Counted from the stretch's first letter, positions 53,907-63,374 are shown. The stretch: 64,000 nt of DNA from Orenia marismortui DSM 5156 (GCF_000379025.1 NZ_KB900618.1:238640-302639), one strand, 5' to 3'. Numbers and translations: made by a program. Notes: generated from the sequence alone by a model not told the origin.

Positions 53907-56135
53907 CTATATTCGTTTATAAATAAACCCACTATAAGGTGGCAGTAAGAACTCATTAGATTGCTTATCTTTAATCTCCAGATTATTATATTCATTACCA
54001 CCATCTTCACTATAAACACCTTCAATATCTGCTAGTTTAAACCACAGACCTGAATAAGCAATATTTAAATCTACTTTGACCTCTTCTCTCTCAAAATTAA
54101 GTAATATTAACATCTCATCCTGATCATCTTTTGTCTTCCAACCTATAACTCTCTTGTTTCTTCCTGCTTCTGATGATAACCAAGGACCTATAACCCAATT
54201 AAATTGTCCTGACTCAATTGGATTATAGCCTGTTATCTTTAAAGCAGAATACTTCTTTCGTAGATTAATCAATTTTTGGGTCCAATGATAAAAATCATTA
54301 TACTCATACCCTGGACAATTTGGATCAGGAGTTATTTTGTTAATATCAATATTATTCCTATCCCTTCTCACACCTAATTCTTGGCCCATATAGATCATTG
54401 GCTGACCCAAAGCAACCATAGTAGCTATCATAGCAAGTCTAGACTTACGCTCTTTAATATCACATTCCAAGATATTATTACTTTCAACCTCGAATTTAAC
54501 ACTAGTCTCATCATGGCTTTCACTATAATTTATGACATTGTTTGTATGAGCTGCAAAGTGACCTTTAGAAAAATAAAAGATATCTCCCAAACCCTCTGGA
54601 CTATTATCACACCAATTTCTAAAAATCCCTTCTCTTAATAGAGCTTTTATCTTGTCATGAAAAATATCACTCCACTGGGCATAACCATTATAACCTTGAA
54701 AGTTAAGATCACTTTCATTAGGTAAGTTTTCGGCAATTAAAATTGCATCAGATTTAAATCCAGAGTTTCTAATTTCATCTTGTATTTCATAAAGTAATTT
54801 ATGATCTGTATAATTACTACTAGTTGCATCAAAACGAAAACCATCTACATGATACTCCTTAATAAATAATTTACAAGAATCTATTAACATATTATCTACT
54901 TCATCTTTGCCTGTTGCTAAACGATTACCCCATTGTGTACTCCCAGCAAAATAAAGACCACCACGATCTGACCCATCATCAATTAAATTCCACAAGGGAT
55001 TAAATTTATTAGAAGTATGGTTGAATACTTGATCTATAATAACTGCTAAACCATGCTGATGTGCTGTATTGACCAATTCCCGAAACTCATCTGGTGTACC
55101 AAAGTCCTTTTCTACAGACATAAAGCTACAGGGATCATATCCTAAACCAAAATAGGTCCAAGCTTCTGAAGTCGGCATTAAGGCTAAGGCAGTAACTCCT
55201 AAATCATTGAAGTACCCAGCTTTAATCCTTCTAATAACCCCTTGAAAAGTACTTTGTTCATCTTCAGGAATATCAGAATCTCGATCTGTAAAACCATAAA
55301 CATTTAATTCATAGATAATCAGTTCACTGATATCTGGAGTCCTCCACTTTTGATCTGTCCATTTAAAGCTTGTAGGATCAACTACAACACATCTCTTTAG
55401 TTCATCACTATAAACTCTAGTATACGGATCATAAACCTGCCTTTCGTTTCCAGCTGTGCCACCTTGTACATAAAATTTATATTCTATCTGCTCTAAGCTA
55501 TTATCAATATCTTCTGCTAAAATTATAGCCCACCAGATATTAGGCTGATTATAATAACCACGATATAGCTTTAAAGGAATTAGCTTATCATTATCTTCTA
55601 GCCTACTATAATCTACCGGCCTATAAAATCCATTTAAATTCGAGGCTAAAGATACCTGAGCTGCTCGTGGATGAAAGAAAGCAAAACTAATAGATCCATC
55701 TAATAACTTATGAGCTCCCAATAAACTAGGAATCTGAAATTCTGATACATCTGTAGTTGGCAAATAAAAGTTCTCTTGGGGAATCAAATCTTTAATTTCC
55801 TCATAGACCTCTGTAATATGACCTATCGCTTCTGCCGGCTTAACTCGATAGATATTATGCCAACCTGCCTTAGACCAAACCTCTCCTCCCAAAGCTGGAT
55901 TATAAAAACGATTACTTTGCTCCTTTTCCCAAATAACATCTTCTGCTTTTTGATCTTTAAACTTAAAGTTAAATGTTGAGTTCTTTAGCATTAGATCATA
56001 ATAAAAACCATAGCTATCCCTACCAGATGCTTTAACCTCTTGTTCAATATTTCTCTTAGCATTCTGCCAAATCCATAAGACAGGGTTCTCAAAGTTATGA
56101 CCATTATCATAGTGAATCCTAACTTTCGTTCTCAC
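53907..56135 (-). CDS. GH13 alpha-amylase-family enzyme with N-terminal carbohydrate modules
   Basis: 742 residues. The first 110 residues look like a pullulanase-associated beta module (IHYDNGHNFENPVLWIW…), then a CBM48-like region (about 150-260), then a GH13 barrel. Catalytic residues are in DGFRFDATSS (nucleophile), ILIAENLPNE (acid/base) and NYSESHDETS (transition-state Asp). No signal peptide, so it acts inside the cell on glycogen or imported dextrins. It resembles pullulanase/branching enzymes, but subfamily is not certain. GTG start with RBS aggagtg. Confidence 0.87.
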   Translation of the reverse strand: MRTKVRIHYDNGHNFENPVLWIWQNAKRNIEQEVKASGRDSYGFYYDLMLKNSTFNFKFKDQKAEDVIWEKEQSNRFYNPALGGEVWSKAGWHNIYRVKPAEAIGHITEVYEEIKDLIPQENFYLPTTDVSEFQIPSLLGAHKLLDGSISFAFFHPRAAQVSLASNLNGFYRPVDYSRLEDNDKLIPLKLYRGYYNQPNIWWAIILAEDIDNSLEQIEYKFYVQGGTAGNERQVYDPYTRVYSDELKRCVVVDPTSFKWTDQKWRTPDISELIIYELNVYGFTDRDSDIPEDEQSTFQGVIRRIKAGYFNDLGVTALALMPTSEAWTYFGLGYDPCSFMSVEKDFGTPDEFRELVNTAHQHGLAVIIDQVFNHTSNKFNPLWNLIDDGSDRGGLYFAGSTQWGNRLATGKDEVDNMLIDSCKLFIKEYHVDGFRFDATSSNYTDHKLLYEIQDEIRNSGFKSDAILIAENLPNESDLNFQGYNGYAQWSDIFHDKIKALLREGIFRNWCDNSPEGLGDIFYFSKGHFAAHTNNVINYSESHDETSVKFEVESNNILECDIKERKSRLAMIATMVALGQPMIYMGQELGVRRDRNNIDINKITPDPNCPGYEYNDFYHWTQKLINLRKKYSALKITGYNPIESGQFNWVIGPWLSSEAGRNKRVIGWKTKDDQDEMLILLNFEREEVKVDLNIAYSGLWFKLADIEGVYSEDGGNEYNNLEIKDKQSNEFLLPPYSGFIYKRI

Positions 56136-56386
56136 TATATCACTCCTAAATTTGCTTTTATCTATATAGAAACCGATAAAGGGTTCATATTATATATAAA
56201 TTTAATTATCTAATTGCTTTATCAGCATAAAAGCTGTTATTATATTATTAACTAAGAAGTAAAAATTAATTAGTGAATTTTATCGTCTTAATTAATATAT
56301 TCACAATATTAATAGAAAGTATAGCCTTCGGTTACTAGTCAATCATTACCATTGCTTTATAAATACTTAATTAGTGAGGTGCTAAA

Positions 56387-57337
56387 ATGAAGTTAATCGA
56401 TTTACATTGTGATACAATTTATAGAATTTTTAATAATGAAATCTCTTCTAATTTAAGAAAAAATCAATTTCAAGTTGATATTGAAAAATTAAAAAGAGCA
56501 GATTCCATGGCACAATTTTTTGCACTTTTTTTGGACTTAGAAGAAATTGATAAGAAAGCTTCACCACTTGAACATTGTTTGGCAATGCTAGATAGATTCT
56601 ACCAAGAGATAGATAGAAATAAAGATCAAATAGCAATAGCTAAAAACTACCAAGATTTAATTACTAATAAAAAGAATAATAAAATCTCAGCCTTTTTAAG
56701 CATTGAAGAAGGTGAAGTCTTAGAAGGTACTTTAGCTAATCTAAGAAATTTCTACCGTTTAGGAGTCAGATTAATAACCTTAACTTGGAACTATCCTAAT
56801 TCTATTGGCTATCCTAACTGTAAGAAAGAATATATGAATAAAGGTCTTAGTACTTTTGGTAAAAAAGTCATTTGTGAAATGAACCATTTAGGAATGTTAA
56901 TTGATGTTTCTCATCTATCTGATGGAGGCTTTTATGATGTAGCAAAGTTATCATCTCAACCTTTTATAGCTTCCCATTCAAACTCACGTTCTATTAAAGA
57001 TCATTCTCGTAACTTAAGCGATGATATGATCAAGATCCTTGCTAATAAAGGCGGAATAATGGGAATTAACTTTGCAGCTGATTTTTTGGGTAGTAGTGAA
57101 ATTAGTAGAGTTAATGATATGATAAAACATATCAGCCATATTAAAAAAGTTGGTGGAATAGATGTTATAGCTATCGGATCAGACTTTGATGGTATTGACT
57201 GCAGATTAGAAATTAATAATATTGCAAAAATAGCTAGACTGACTGATGCTTTAAAAAAAGCTAACTTTACTTTTGATGAGATAGAAAAGATTTATTATAA
57301 GAATGCTCAGAGAGTTATTAAAGAGGTCTTAAAGTAA
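56387..57337 (+). CDS. membrane dipeptidase-type M19 peptidase
   Basis: 316 residues. M19 zinc ligands are visible: DLHCDT (His7, Asp9), Glu in SIEEGE (about 111), DVSHLS, and SHSNSR. It hydrolyses dipeptides, often with D-residues. No signal peptide, so probably cytosolic. RBS gaggtg; followed by its own terminator. Confidence 0.9.
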   Translation: MKLIDLHCDTIYRIFNNEISSNLRKNQFQVDIEKLKRADSMAQFFALFLDLEEIDKKASPLEHCLAMLDRFYQEIDRNKDQIAIAKNYQDLITNKKNNKISAFLSIEEGEVLEGTLANLRNFYRLGVRLITLTWNYPNSIGYPNCKKEYMNKGLSTFGKKVICEMNHLGMLIDVSHLSDGGFYDVAKLSSQPFIASHSNSRSIKDHSRNLSDDMIKILANKGGIMGINFAADFLGSSEISRVNDMIKHISHIKKVGGIDVIAIGSDFDGIDCRLEINNIAKIARLTDALKKANFTFDEIEKIYYKNAQRVIKEVLK

Positions 57338-57390
57338 CACTTCATTTTTAATTTTAAACTAAATATAAAACAATATATTCTTGCAAAAAT

Positions 57391-57427
57391 AAAAATAAAC
57401 TGACCTATAATAGGTCAGTTTATTTTT
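57391..57427. terminator. bidirectional terminator, dipeptidase / FNT
   Basis: Perfect 17-bp stem (aaaaataaactgaccta and complement) with loop taa, between the convergent dipeptidase and FNT genes. Confidence 0.9.
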
Positions 57428-57454
57428 ATAAATTTATTTATAAGGTTGAAATAG

Positions 57455-58267
57455 TTAAGCTACTTCTTTAATATCTTGATCTATATTAGTCTCAGTAGAA
57501 TTATTGGATACATACCAATATACTGCTCCAATTAATAATGCTCCACCAACTATATTTCCTAAAGTTACAGGTACTAAATTTCTTAGATAACCTGCAACTG
57601 TGATAGTTTCAGGATGCCCTGGAATAAATAATCCCATTGCTAAGATTGTCATATTAGCGACACTATGTTCAAAGCCACTACCGATAAAGGCAAATAAACA
57701 CCAGAAGATTAAAATTAATTTAGAGACTTCATTCTTAGCCTTTATTCCCATCCAAATCGCTAAACAAACTAACATATTACATAAGATTCCTCTAAAAAAC
57801 AGTTCAGAGACTGGTGCATTCATCTTTCCTGCTGTTGCCCCCAAGATCAGATTTAATATTGGAGCTTTAGCAATCAATCCTGTCTTAAAAAATAGCCAAG
57901 CAACTCCAATAGATCCCACTAAGTTACCTAAATAACACCAAAACCATAACTTTATCATATCTTTAAAGCTAACCTCTCCAGATAACCAACCAACTGCCAT
58001 CACTAAATTATTTCCTGTAAATAATTCAGAACCAGCAAAGATGACTAATGTTAGTGCTACCCCAAAGCTTGCTCCCATTATCGTCTTAATCAGTGGTGAA
58101 CCTGCTGCTTTTAGTGGAGCACCAATTGAAAATACCAGCATAACTCCAAAGCCTACAAAAATACCAGCCAGCATAGACAAGACAAAATATCTAGCTAAAT
58201 TACTATTCATAAAACTTACTTTCTTCTTGGCAGCTGTTGCTACATTATCTGTTGTTTCTTTAAACAT
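57455..58267 (-). CDS. FNT-family channel (formate/nitrite/hydrosulfide)
   Basis: About 270 residues with six membrane helices in the FNT pattern (SPLIKTIMGASFGVALTLVIFAGSELFTGNN; GIKAKNEVSKLILIFWCLFAFIGSGFEHSVANM with the central histidine). FNT channels carry small anions such as formate, nitrite or HS-. The gene shares a promoter type and leader with asrABC, which makes the hydrosulfide-exporting type attractive, though formate or nitrite cannot be excluded. ATG 58267 is eight bases after AGGAG. Confidence 0.9.
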   Translation of the reverse strand: MFKETTDNVATAAKKKVSFMNSNLARYFVLSMLAGIFVGFGVMLVFSIGAPLKAAGSPLIKTIMGASFGVALTLVIFAGSELFTGNNLVMAVGWLSGEVSFKDMIKLWFWCYLGNLVGSIGVAWLFFKTGLIAKAPILNLILGATAGKMNAPVSELFFRGILCNMLVCLAIWMGIKAKNEVSKLILIFWCLFAFIGSGFEHSVANMTILAMGLFIPGHPETITVAGYLRNLVPVTLGNIVGGALLIGAVYWYVSNNSTETNIDQDIKEVA

Positions 58268-58459
58268 TCTTATCACTCCTAGTTTATTAATTATTTTGTG
58301 AAAATAAACACTATATTAATAAAAAATAATGAACTAATAAAGATAAGCTAGTAGATTAAAGTTATATATTTCAATACTTGTGAAAATAAGCACTATATAT
58401 GTTAAAAAATATTAGATAAAAAGAATTCAAAACCAGAAAAGACTTTGTTCTACCTTTCA
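58268..58459 (-). other. FNT leader
   Basis: About 190-nt untranslated leader between the predicted start and the FNT ATG. Its first 40 bases resemble the asr P2 leader (ttgtgaa … gaacaaagt). A repeated phrase cactatat…gtgaaaataa occurs twice (near 58305 and 58385). Confidence 0.4.
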
Positions 58460-58466
58460 CAATCAT

Positions 58467-58509
58467 ATCATAGCATATCTAGATCATTTATGTTGTGATA
58501 AATATCACA
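58467..58509 (-). promoter_or_regulatory. FNT promoter with perfect TGTGA-N6-TCACA site
   Basis: TGTGATAAATATCACA (58494-58509), perfect palindrome, centred at -41.5 from the start predicted by -10 TATGAT (58467-58472) on the minus strand. The context tagcatatct…tttatgttgtgataaat is nearly the same as asr P2. Confidence 0.87.
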
Positions 58510-58569
58510 ACCCAGCTAATTTATACTAAAATAAATTTACTTGGTCAAAAATTAGTTATAGTTACACAA

Positions 58570-58607
58570 AAAAAGAAGTAGATCATAATTATGATCTACT
58601 TCTTTTT
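58570..58607 (-). terminator. terminator of marR-MATE operon 2
   Basis: Perfect 19-bp stem (aaaaagaagtagatcataa and complement) without loop bases, about 100 bp beyond the MATE stop on the minus strand. Confidence 0.88.
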
Positions 58608-58704
58608 CTGCTTTATATTTATAGCTATATAACAAATAATAAGCTCATTTTATTTATCCTATAAAGATTAACTCGCTAATCAAAATCTGATCAAATTATA
58701 TATG

Positions 58705-60105
58705 CTAAGCAACTAATTTTGTTTTTTCTCGATTCCCCTGTATTTCTTGCCACTTATCTGAACTATAACGCCACATAATTAGAACTGTTCTAACTCCTAT
58801 ATCTATTACCATGGCAATCCAGAAACCTATCAAGCCATAACCTAAATAATAGCCTAATAATAAGCTTAATAACATCCTTACTCCCCAGTTTCCAATAGCA
58901 ATAATATACATTGTCCACTTAGTATCTCCAGCTCCTCTTAAAGCACCAGAAATAACCATTAAAATAGCAAAGACCGGTTGCATTAAGATACTAATCTTCA
59001 TCGCTGGCTTAGCAATACTAACTACACTTAGATTATCTGAAAATAACTTAATAATCGGGGTAGTCCAAATAAACATTGGTATAGATATCACCCCCATGAT
59101 AATCATAGTCAAATATGCAGTCTGCTTTCCATACTCCTTGGCCAACTCTTCTTTTTGGGCACCTAAGCTTTGACCAACTAAGGTAGTAGCAGCCATTGAA
59201 AATCCAAAACCAATCATAATTGGAATCATCTGTCCATTCATAATAATAGCATTAGCTGCAACTGTAATAGTACCCAAACCAGCAATTAAAAGTGTATATA
59301 CAATCTGGCTACCTTGTCTAATTAATTGTTCAATCGATGCTGGAATACCAATAATAAAGATATCCTTAATAACCTTTAAGTCTAATTTGAATTTAACTTT
59401 ACTAAGATCTATTTTTATACCTGCTTTTCCATGAATTAATACTCCAAATCCAATTAATGCTCCCACTACTCTACCTAATGCAGTTCCTATAGCAGCACCT
59501 GCTACACCTAATTCAGGGAAGAATCCAATACCAAAGATTAAAAGATAATTACAGACTGTATTAATAATATTAGTAACTACCATAATATATAATGGAGTTT
59601 TCATATCTCCAATCCCCTGCAAAAGTGCATTAATAATCATTAGTGGTAGGCCAAATATCATAGAAGCAAAAACAATTTTCAAATATACACTACCATTTCT
59701 TAGAACAAAGTTATCTACTTCCTCCATCAAAATCATCATTAATCTTAATAAATCCTCAGCAAAGATGATACCTAAAACTGCTAGTAGAGTAGATAATATA
59801 ATACCACTAACTATAGATTGGACAATTACTTGATTAGCCTTCTCTTGATTTTTAGCCCCTGTATAACGAGCTACTAATGCAGTAGAACCAATTGTCAAAG
59901 CTGTTAAAGCACCTATTAAAACAAACATCAATCTATTACTCATATCAACTGCAGCCAATGCAGCAGCGCCTAAACTACCAATCATCATTACATCTACTAT
60001 CCCTACTACACTTTGCAAAAACATACGTAAAACTGCTGGCCACGCCAATTTTAATATTCTAATTCTCATTTCTTTTTCAGTATAATTTTCTGTTAATTCT
60101 ACCAT
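58705..60105 (-). CDS. MATE-family multidrug/Na+ antiporter (2)
   Basis: About 466 residues with twelve membrane helices (LKLAWPAVLRMFLQSVVGIVDVMMIGSLGAAALAAVDMS). It belongs to a different MATE branch from the copy at 49 kb. The ATG at 60105 lies four bases beyond the marR stop. An upstream in-frame start at 60138 lies within marR and is unlikely. Confidence 0.92.
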   Translation of the reverse strand: MVELTENYTEKEMRIRILKLAWPAVLRMFLQSVVGIVDVMMIGSLGAAALAAVDMSNRLMFVLIGALTALTIGSTALVARYTGAKNQEKANQVIVQSIVSGIILSTLLAVLGIIFAEDLLRLMMILMEEVDNFVLRNGSVYLKIVFASMIFGLPLMIINALLQGIGDMKTPLYIMVVTNIINTVCNYLLIFGIGFFPELGVAGAAIGTALGRVVGALIGFGVLIHGKAGIKIDLSKVKFKLDLKVIKDIFIIGIPASIEQLIRQGSQIVYTLLIAGLGTITVAANAIIMNGQMIPIMIGFGFSMAATTLVGQSLGAQKEELAKEYGKQTAYLTMIIMGVISIPMFIWTTPIIKLFSDNLSVVSIAKPAMKISILMQPVFAILMVISGALRGAGDTKWTMYIIAIGNWGVRMLLSLLLGYYLGYGLIGFWIAMVIDIGVRTVLIMWRYSSDKWQEIQGNREKTKLVA

Positions 60106-60109
60106 AATC

Positions 60110-60562
60110 TCAGCCCTTTCTTTCCTCCATCTTCTCATAAATACAATTATAAACTTTGTTTAGTGTTTTAATTAAATTTCCCTGCTCTTCTTTAGTCAAT
60201 AATTTTATACCCTCTTCTAGAAATAATTGTCTAATATCTAATATCTTCTCTAAGCACTCTTTTCCTTTAGCTTTAACTTCTAAGAGTACTACCCTTCTAT
60301 CTTTAGGACTTCTATACCTTCTTACTAATTCATCTTCAACTAAACGATCAACAATTACAGTTAAAGTACTATTAGCGATATACATTTCTTCATGTAACTG
60401 ACTCATATTAACCGGTTCTAATTTAGCAATCATCCATAAAGTTTTGAAACGTGGTAGGGTTAATCCTTTATTGATTAATTGCTCTTTAGTATATTGAGAA
60501 AGTAATTTGTTCATATTACGAATAAGATAATCAATCTCTTTAGTTTCATCTTTTAATTCCAT
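60110..60562 (-). CDS. MarR-family transcription regulator (2)
   Basis: 150 residues with a winged helix-turn-helix (about 50-110: VNMSQLHEEMYIANSTLTVIVDRLVEDELVRR, wing RSPKDRRVVLLEV). It probably represses the operon with the MATE gene. RBS ggaggt precedes the ATG, and a 10-bp inverted repeat lies just upstream. Confidence 0.92.
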   Translation of the reverse strand: MELKDETKEIDYLIRNMNKLLSQYTKEQLINKGLTLPRFKTLWMIAKLEPVNMSQLHEEMYIANSTLTVIVDRLVEDELVRRYRSPKDRRVVLLEVKAKGKECLEKILDIRQLFLEEGIKLLTKEEQGNLIKTLNKVYNCIYEKMEERKG

Positions 60563-60588
60563 AGTTTACCTCCGATTATTTTATCATT

Positions 60589-60615
60589 ATAATATTTAGT
60601 GATTATAAATATTAT
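60589..60615 (-). promoter_or_regulatory. candidate MarR operator of operon 2
   Basis: Perfect inverted repeat ATAATATTTA-N7-TAAATATTAT, 27 bases upstream of marR. It contains -10-like TATAAT sequence. It differs from the TAGTTGA operators of operon 1, so the two regulators should not cross-talk. Confidence 0.65.
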
Positions 60616-60646
60616 AACAAAAAAATATTATCTTGTAAATTAATGA

Positions 60647-60922
60647 TTAATTCAAGATATTAGTATCCTCCTTTAATATTTTTTCAAAAACAACAAATTT
60701 ATGATCATCTGCATAATAAATTACCTTATATATACAATTTATCGGAATACAAATTACTCTTTCACTGTCATCAATTAATACAAGATAATAGTCATTTATT
60801 ATCTCAGATATAGTACCTGTATATTCACTCAATTCTGATCCTGCTTTTAATATAATAGTAACTATCCCCTTCCATTGCAGGGGTTCTAATAATTCTATCA
60901 AAACTTGATTATCATAATCCAA
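60647..60922 (-). CDS. hypothetical 91-residue protein
   Basis: I do not recognise the family. The TTG start is six bases after GGGGGA. The sequence alternates hydrophobic and polar residues (WKGIVTIILKAGSELSEYTGTISEIINDYYLVLIDDSERVICIPINCIYKVIYY), as in a small SH3- or Sm-like barrel such as the DUF2642/YlxQ-like regulatory folds. It stands alone. Confidence 0.6.
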   Translation of the reverse strand: MDYDNQVLIELLEPLQWKGIVTIILKAGSELSEYTGTISEIINDYYLVLIDDSERVICIPINCIYKVIYYADDHKFVVFEKILKEDTNILN

Positions 60923-61122
60923 TTATAGTCCCCCTTTTTATGAGATACTATATAATATTTATATAAATATTATGTGTTACTAAAAATCTTATCTTCTCTA
61001 CCTGATTAACTAAAATTATAACTTTAATTATTAATATAAAGTATATGATAATAGCTCTGCTTATAGAAGCTTAGATAATAAGCAGCTTACCTTATAGCCA
61101 TAGATAAGCTTAAAAAATAAAA

Positions 61123-61150
61123 AAGATATGAGTATAAATACTCATATCTT
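61123..61150 (-). terminator. terminator of the flavoprotein gene
   Basis: 13-bp perfect stem (aagatatgagtat) with a two-base loop, nine bases beyond the stop on the minus strand and followed by TTTTTTATTTTTT. Confidence 0.88.
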
Positions 61151-61158
61151 CTTTAAGA

Positions 61159-62520
61159 TTATTTATTTCTTTGCTTATCTGCCACAATTCCTGCTACCAT
61201 TACTCCATCCTTTGGTATAGAAAAAGGTGGTGCATAAGCTAAATCTAAATCTATCAACTCTAAAGCTTTCATTTGATTATGAATTGCAGTAACTAAGATA
61301 TCTATTCTCTTATCTACTCCAGCAAATTTAGCATCCCCTATTACCTGTGCTCCCAAGATGATACCACTATCTTTCTCCACAATTAATTTTACCGTGAATT
61401 TATTATAATTCGGATAATAACCTGAATGATTTCCAGATTTAATTACAGAACTAACTACTTCATATCCTTCAGCTTCTGCTTCAGCAAAAGTCAGACCAGT
61501 TCTAGCAACTGCTAAATCACAGACTTTGCTAATTGCTGTTCCTAATACCCCGTGAAATTTACCTTCTACCCCCATCATAGTACTTCCTGCTACTCTACCT
61601 TGCTTATTAGCAGTAGATCCTAGAGGAATCCAAACTGGATTTCCAGTTAATAAATGAGTGCTTTCTACACAATCACCAGCAGCATAGATATCAGAAACAG
61701 AAGTTTCCATTCTTGAATTGACCTTAATTGCTCCAGTTTCACCCAACTCCACACCTGCTTTTTGGGCAAGTTCTACATTAGGCTTGACACCTATTGACAT
61801 AACAACAAAGTCACAGTCTAATTCTTTTCCAGATTCAGTCAAGACTTGTTCTACATTCTCTTCACCCTTAAACTCTGTTATACCATCACCAGTAATAACT
61901 TCTACACCCTTTTCTTTTAAATGTTCTAACACTATATCTGCCATATCACTATCAAAATTAGTTAAAATTTGTTCTGCTTTTTCTACTACTGAAACATCTA
62001 TATTCTGTTCTAATAAACTTTCAGTCAATTCTAATCCTATATATCCTCCACCAATAACTACAGCTTTCTTAGGGTTATTTACTTCTATAAAATCAACAAT
62101 TTTATCGGCATCATGTACATTACGCAAAGAAAAAATATTATCTAACCCTACTCCCGGTAATGGTGGAATAATTGAACTTGCTCCTGTAGCAATTAATAAC
62201 TTATCATACTTTAGCTTCTTCTCTTTATTTTTAAGTAAATCTTTAACTATAACCTCTTTGCTATCTACTAATATATCTTCAACAGAATGTTGTGCTTTTA
62301 CTTTTGCACCTTTCTTAGCTTCAAATCGCTCTGGGGTATAAATAATAATATCATCACGTTCTTCAACAATATTAGAAATATAATATGGCAATCCACATCC
62401 TGAATAAGAAATATCACTGTCTCTTTCAAAAATGATAATTTCTGCATCTGGATTTAATCTTTTAGCACGTGCAGCTGCACTGGTTCCAGCTGCAACTCCA
62501 CCAATCACAACTATTTTCAT
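61159..62520 (-). CDS. CoA-disulfide reductase/NADH oxidase-type flavoprotein
   Basis: 453 residues. FAD-binding VVIGGVAAGTSAAARAKRL, redox-active cysteine in SYSGCGLPYYI (about residue 43), NAD-binding VVIGGGYIGLELTESL, and the IYAAGDCVES flavin motif. Single-cysteine enzymes of this type act as CoA-disulfide reductase, NAD(P)H oxidase or NADH-dependent sulfur/polysulfide reductase. No rhodanese domain is fused. Sulfur metabolism elsewhere in the window fits, but substrate is open. RBS aaggagga. Confidence 0.9.
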   Translation of the reverse strand: MKIVVIGGVAAGTSAAARAKRLNPDAEIIIFERDSDISYSGCGLPYYISNIVEERDDIIIYTPERFEAKKGAKVKAQHSVEDILVDSKEVIVKDLLKNKEKKLKYDKLLIATGASSIIPPLPGVGLDNIFSLRNVHDADKIVDFIEVNNPKKAVVIGGGYIGLELTESLLEQNIDVSVVEKAEQILTNFDSDMADIVLEHLKEKGVEVITGDGITEFKGEENVEQVLTESGKELDCDFVVMSIGVKPNVELAQKAGVELGETGAIKVNSRMETSVSDIYAAGDCVESTHLLTGNPVWIPLGSTANKQGRVAGSTMMGVEGKFHGVLGTAISKVCDLAVARTGLTFAEAEAEGYEVVSSVIKSGNHSGYYPNYNKFTVKLIVEKDSGIILGAQVIGDAKFAGVDKRIDILVTAIHNQMKALELIDLDLAYAPPFSIPKDGVMVAGIVADKQRNK

Positions 62521-62845
62521 CTTATCTCCTCCTTATATTTATTATATCCAGAGCTGAGCACTCTAAAAATTAATCATAAAATTTATCATAGTCCAATTCG
62601 ATATTCTAAACAAGAAATGTCTAACTTTCTTTATTCTTTTAATTTCACTAAAGATTTGATTTTTCCTGCATCTTTTAATAATACCCAAATTCTCTAATCT
62701 AATTTTGAAGAGAATAATTGATTTTCTGTATAAGACGATAGTCACTTGTAACTCTTACCTAACAATTTGTTATAATATAAGTATAAGAATCTCTCTTTTA
62801 AAGAAAACTGATTAATATTCTCAAAAATTCTGCAATAAAGAAATA
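62521..62845. other. intergenic region upstream of the flavoprotein gene
   Basis: About 325 bp. A 60-codon minus-strand open frame (62563-62745) has no ribosome binding site and looks incidental. The promoter of the flavoprotein gene should lie here; I cannot pick it out with confidence. Confidence 0.4.
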
Positions 62846-62873
62846 ATAAAAGCACTCAGCTGAGTGCTTTTAT
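62846..62873 (-). terminator. terminator of the short DUF4912 gene
   Basis: Perfect 14-bp palindrome (ataaaagcactcag and complement) 36 bp beyond the stop, followed on the minus strand by TTATTTCTTT. Confidence 0.85.
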
Positions 62874-62909
62874 CTTAATCCTTAATCTATAGTTATTTAT
62901 TCTATAAGA

Positions 62910-63374
62910 CTATAAGTCAATCTGATTAGATTTAATTATAGGAAAGAACTTCTCTTCTGAGTTTAATATTCCTAATTCAACTGTATAACTATGGTCTACT
63001 TTTAAATCATCTAAATAAAGATTACTATCATCTAATTCAACTCTAATATCATTATATTTTTCAACCTTATTATTTCTATCTATACTATAAACTCTTAATA
63101 ATAAAACTACTTCTCTAATATCTTCATAACCAGCTTTAAATAAAGTTTTATTAATTCTATCAAAAGTATACTCCCAATAAATATAAGCTGTCATAGGGTT
63201 CTTTAATCCTAGATGAATATTATTTACATTATATTTATCAGGGATTGAATATTTACTTTCAATATTTTTTACTAAATTGTTAGTTATCCTCTTTTTTTGG
63301 GCTAAACTACTACTTCTAAAAAAATTAGTAGATAAATCATTTTGATTTAAGTACTTCTGCAAACTTTCTATCAT
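62910..63374 (-). CDS. short DUF4912-domain protein
   Basis: 154 residues, essentially a single DUF4912 domain: VNNIHLGLKNPMTAYIYWEYTFDRINKTLFKAGYED, LLLRVYSI, and LDDLKVDHSYTVELGILNSEEKFFPIIKSNQI. Similar throughout to the middle of the 244-residue protein at 30 kb but lacking its C-terminal helical tail. Function unknown. RBS taggagg precedes the ATG. Confidence 0.82.
   Translation of the reverse strand: MIESLQKYLNQNDLSTNFFRSSSLAQKKRITNNLVKNIESKYSIPDKYNVNNIHLGLKNPMTAYIYWEYTFDRINKTLFKAGYEDIREVVLLLRVYSIDRNNKVEKYNDIRVELDDSNLYLDDLKVDHSYTVELGILNSEEKFFPIIKSNQIDL

Noticed and set aside
61718-62341. 207-codon plus-strand open frame
   Set aside because: It is antisense to the flavoprotein gene; the serine/threonine-rich product is typical of a reverse-frame shadow.
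62563-62745. 60-codon minus-strand open frame
   Set aside because: No ribosome binding site, no recognisable domain and Ile/Lys/Arg-rich composition expected from AT-rich noncoding DNA.
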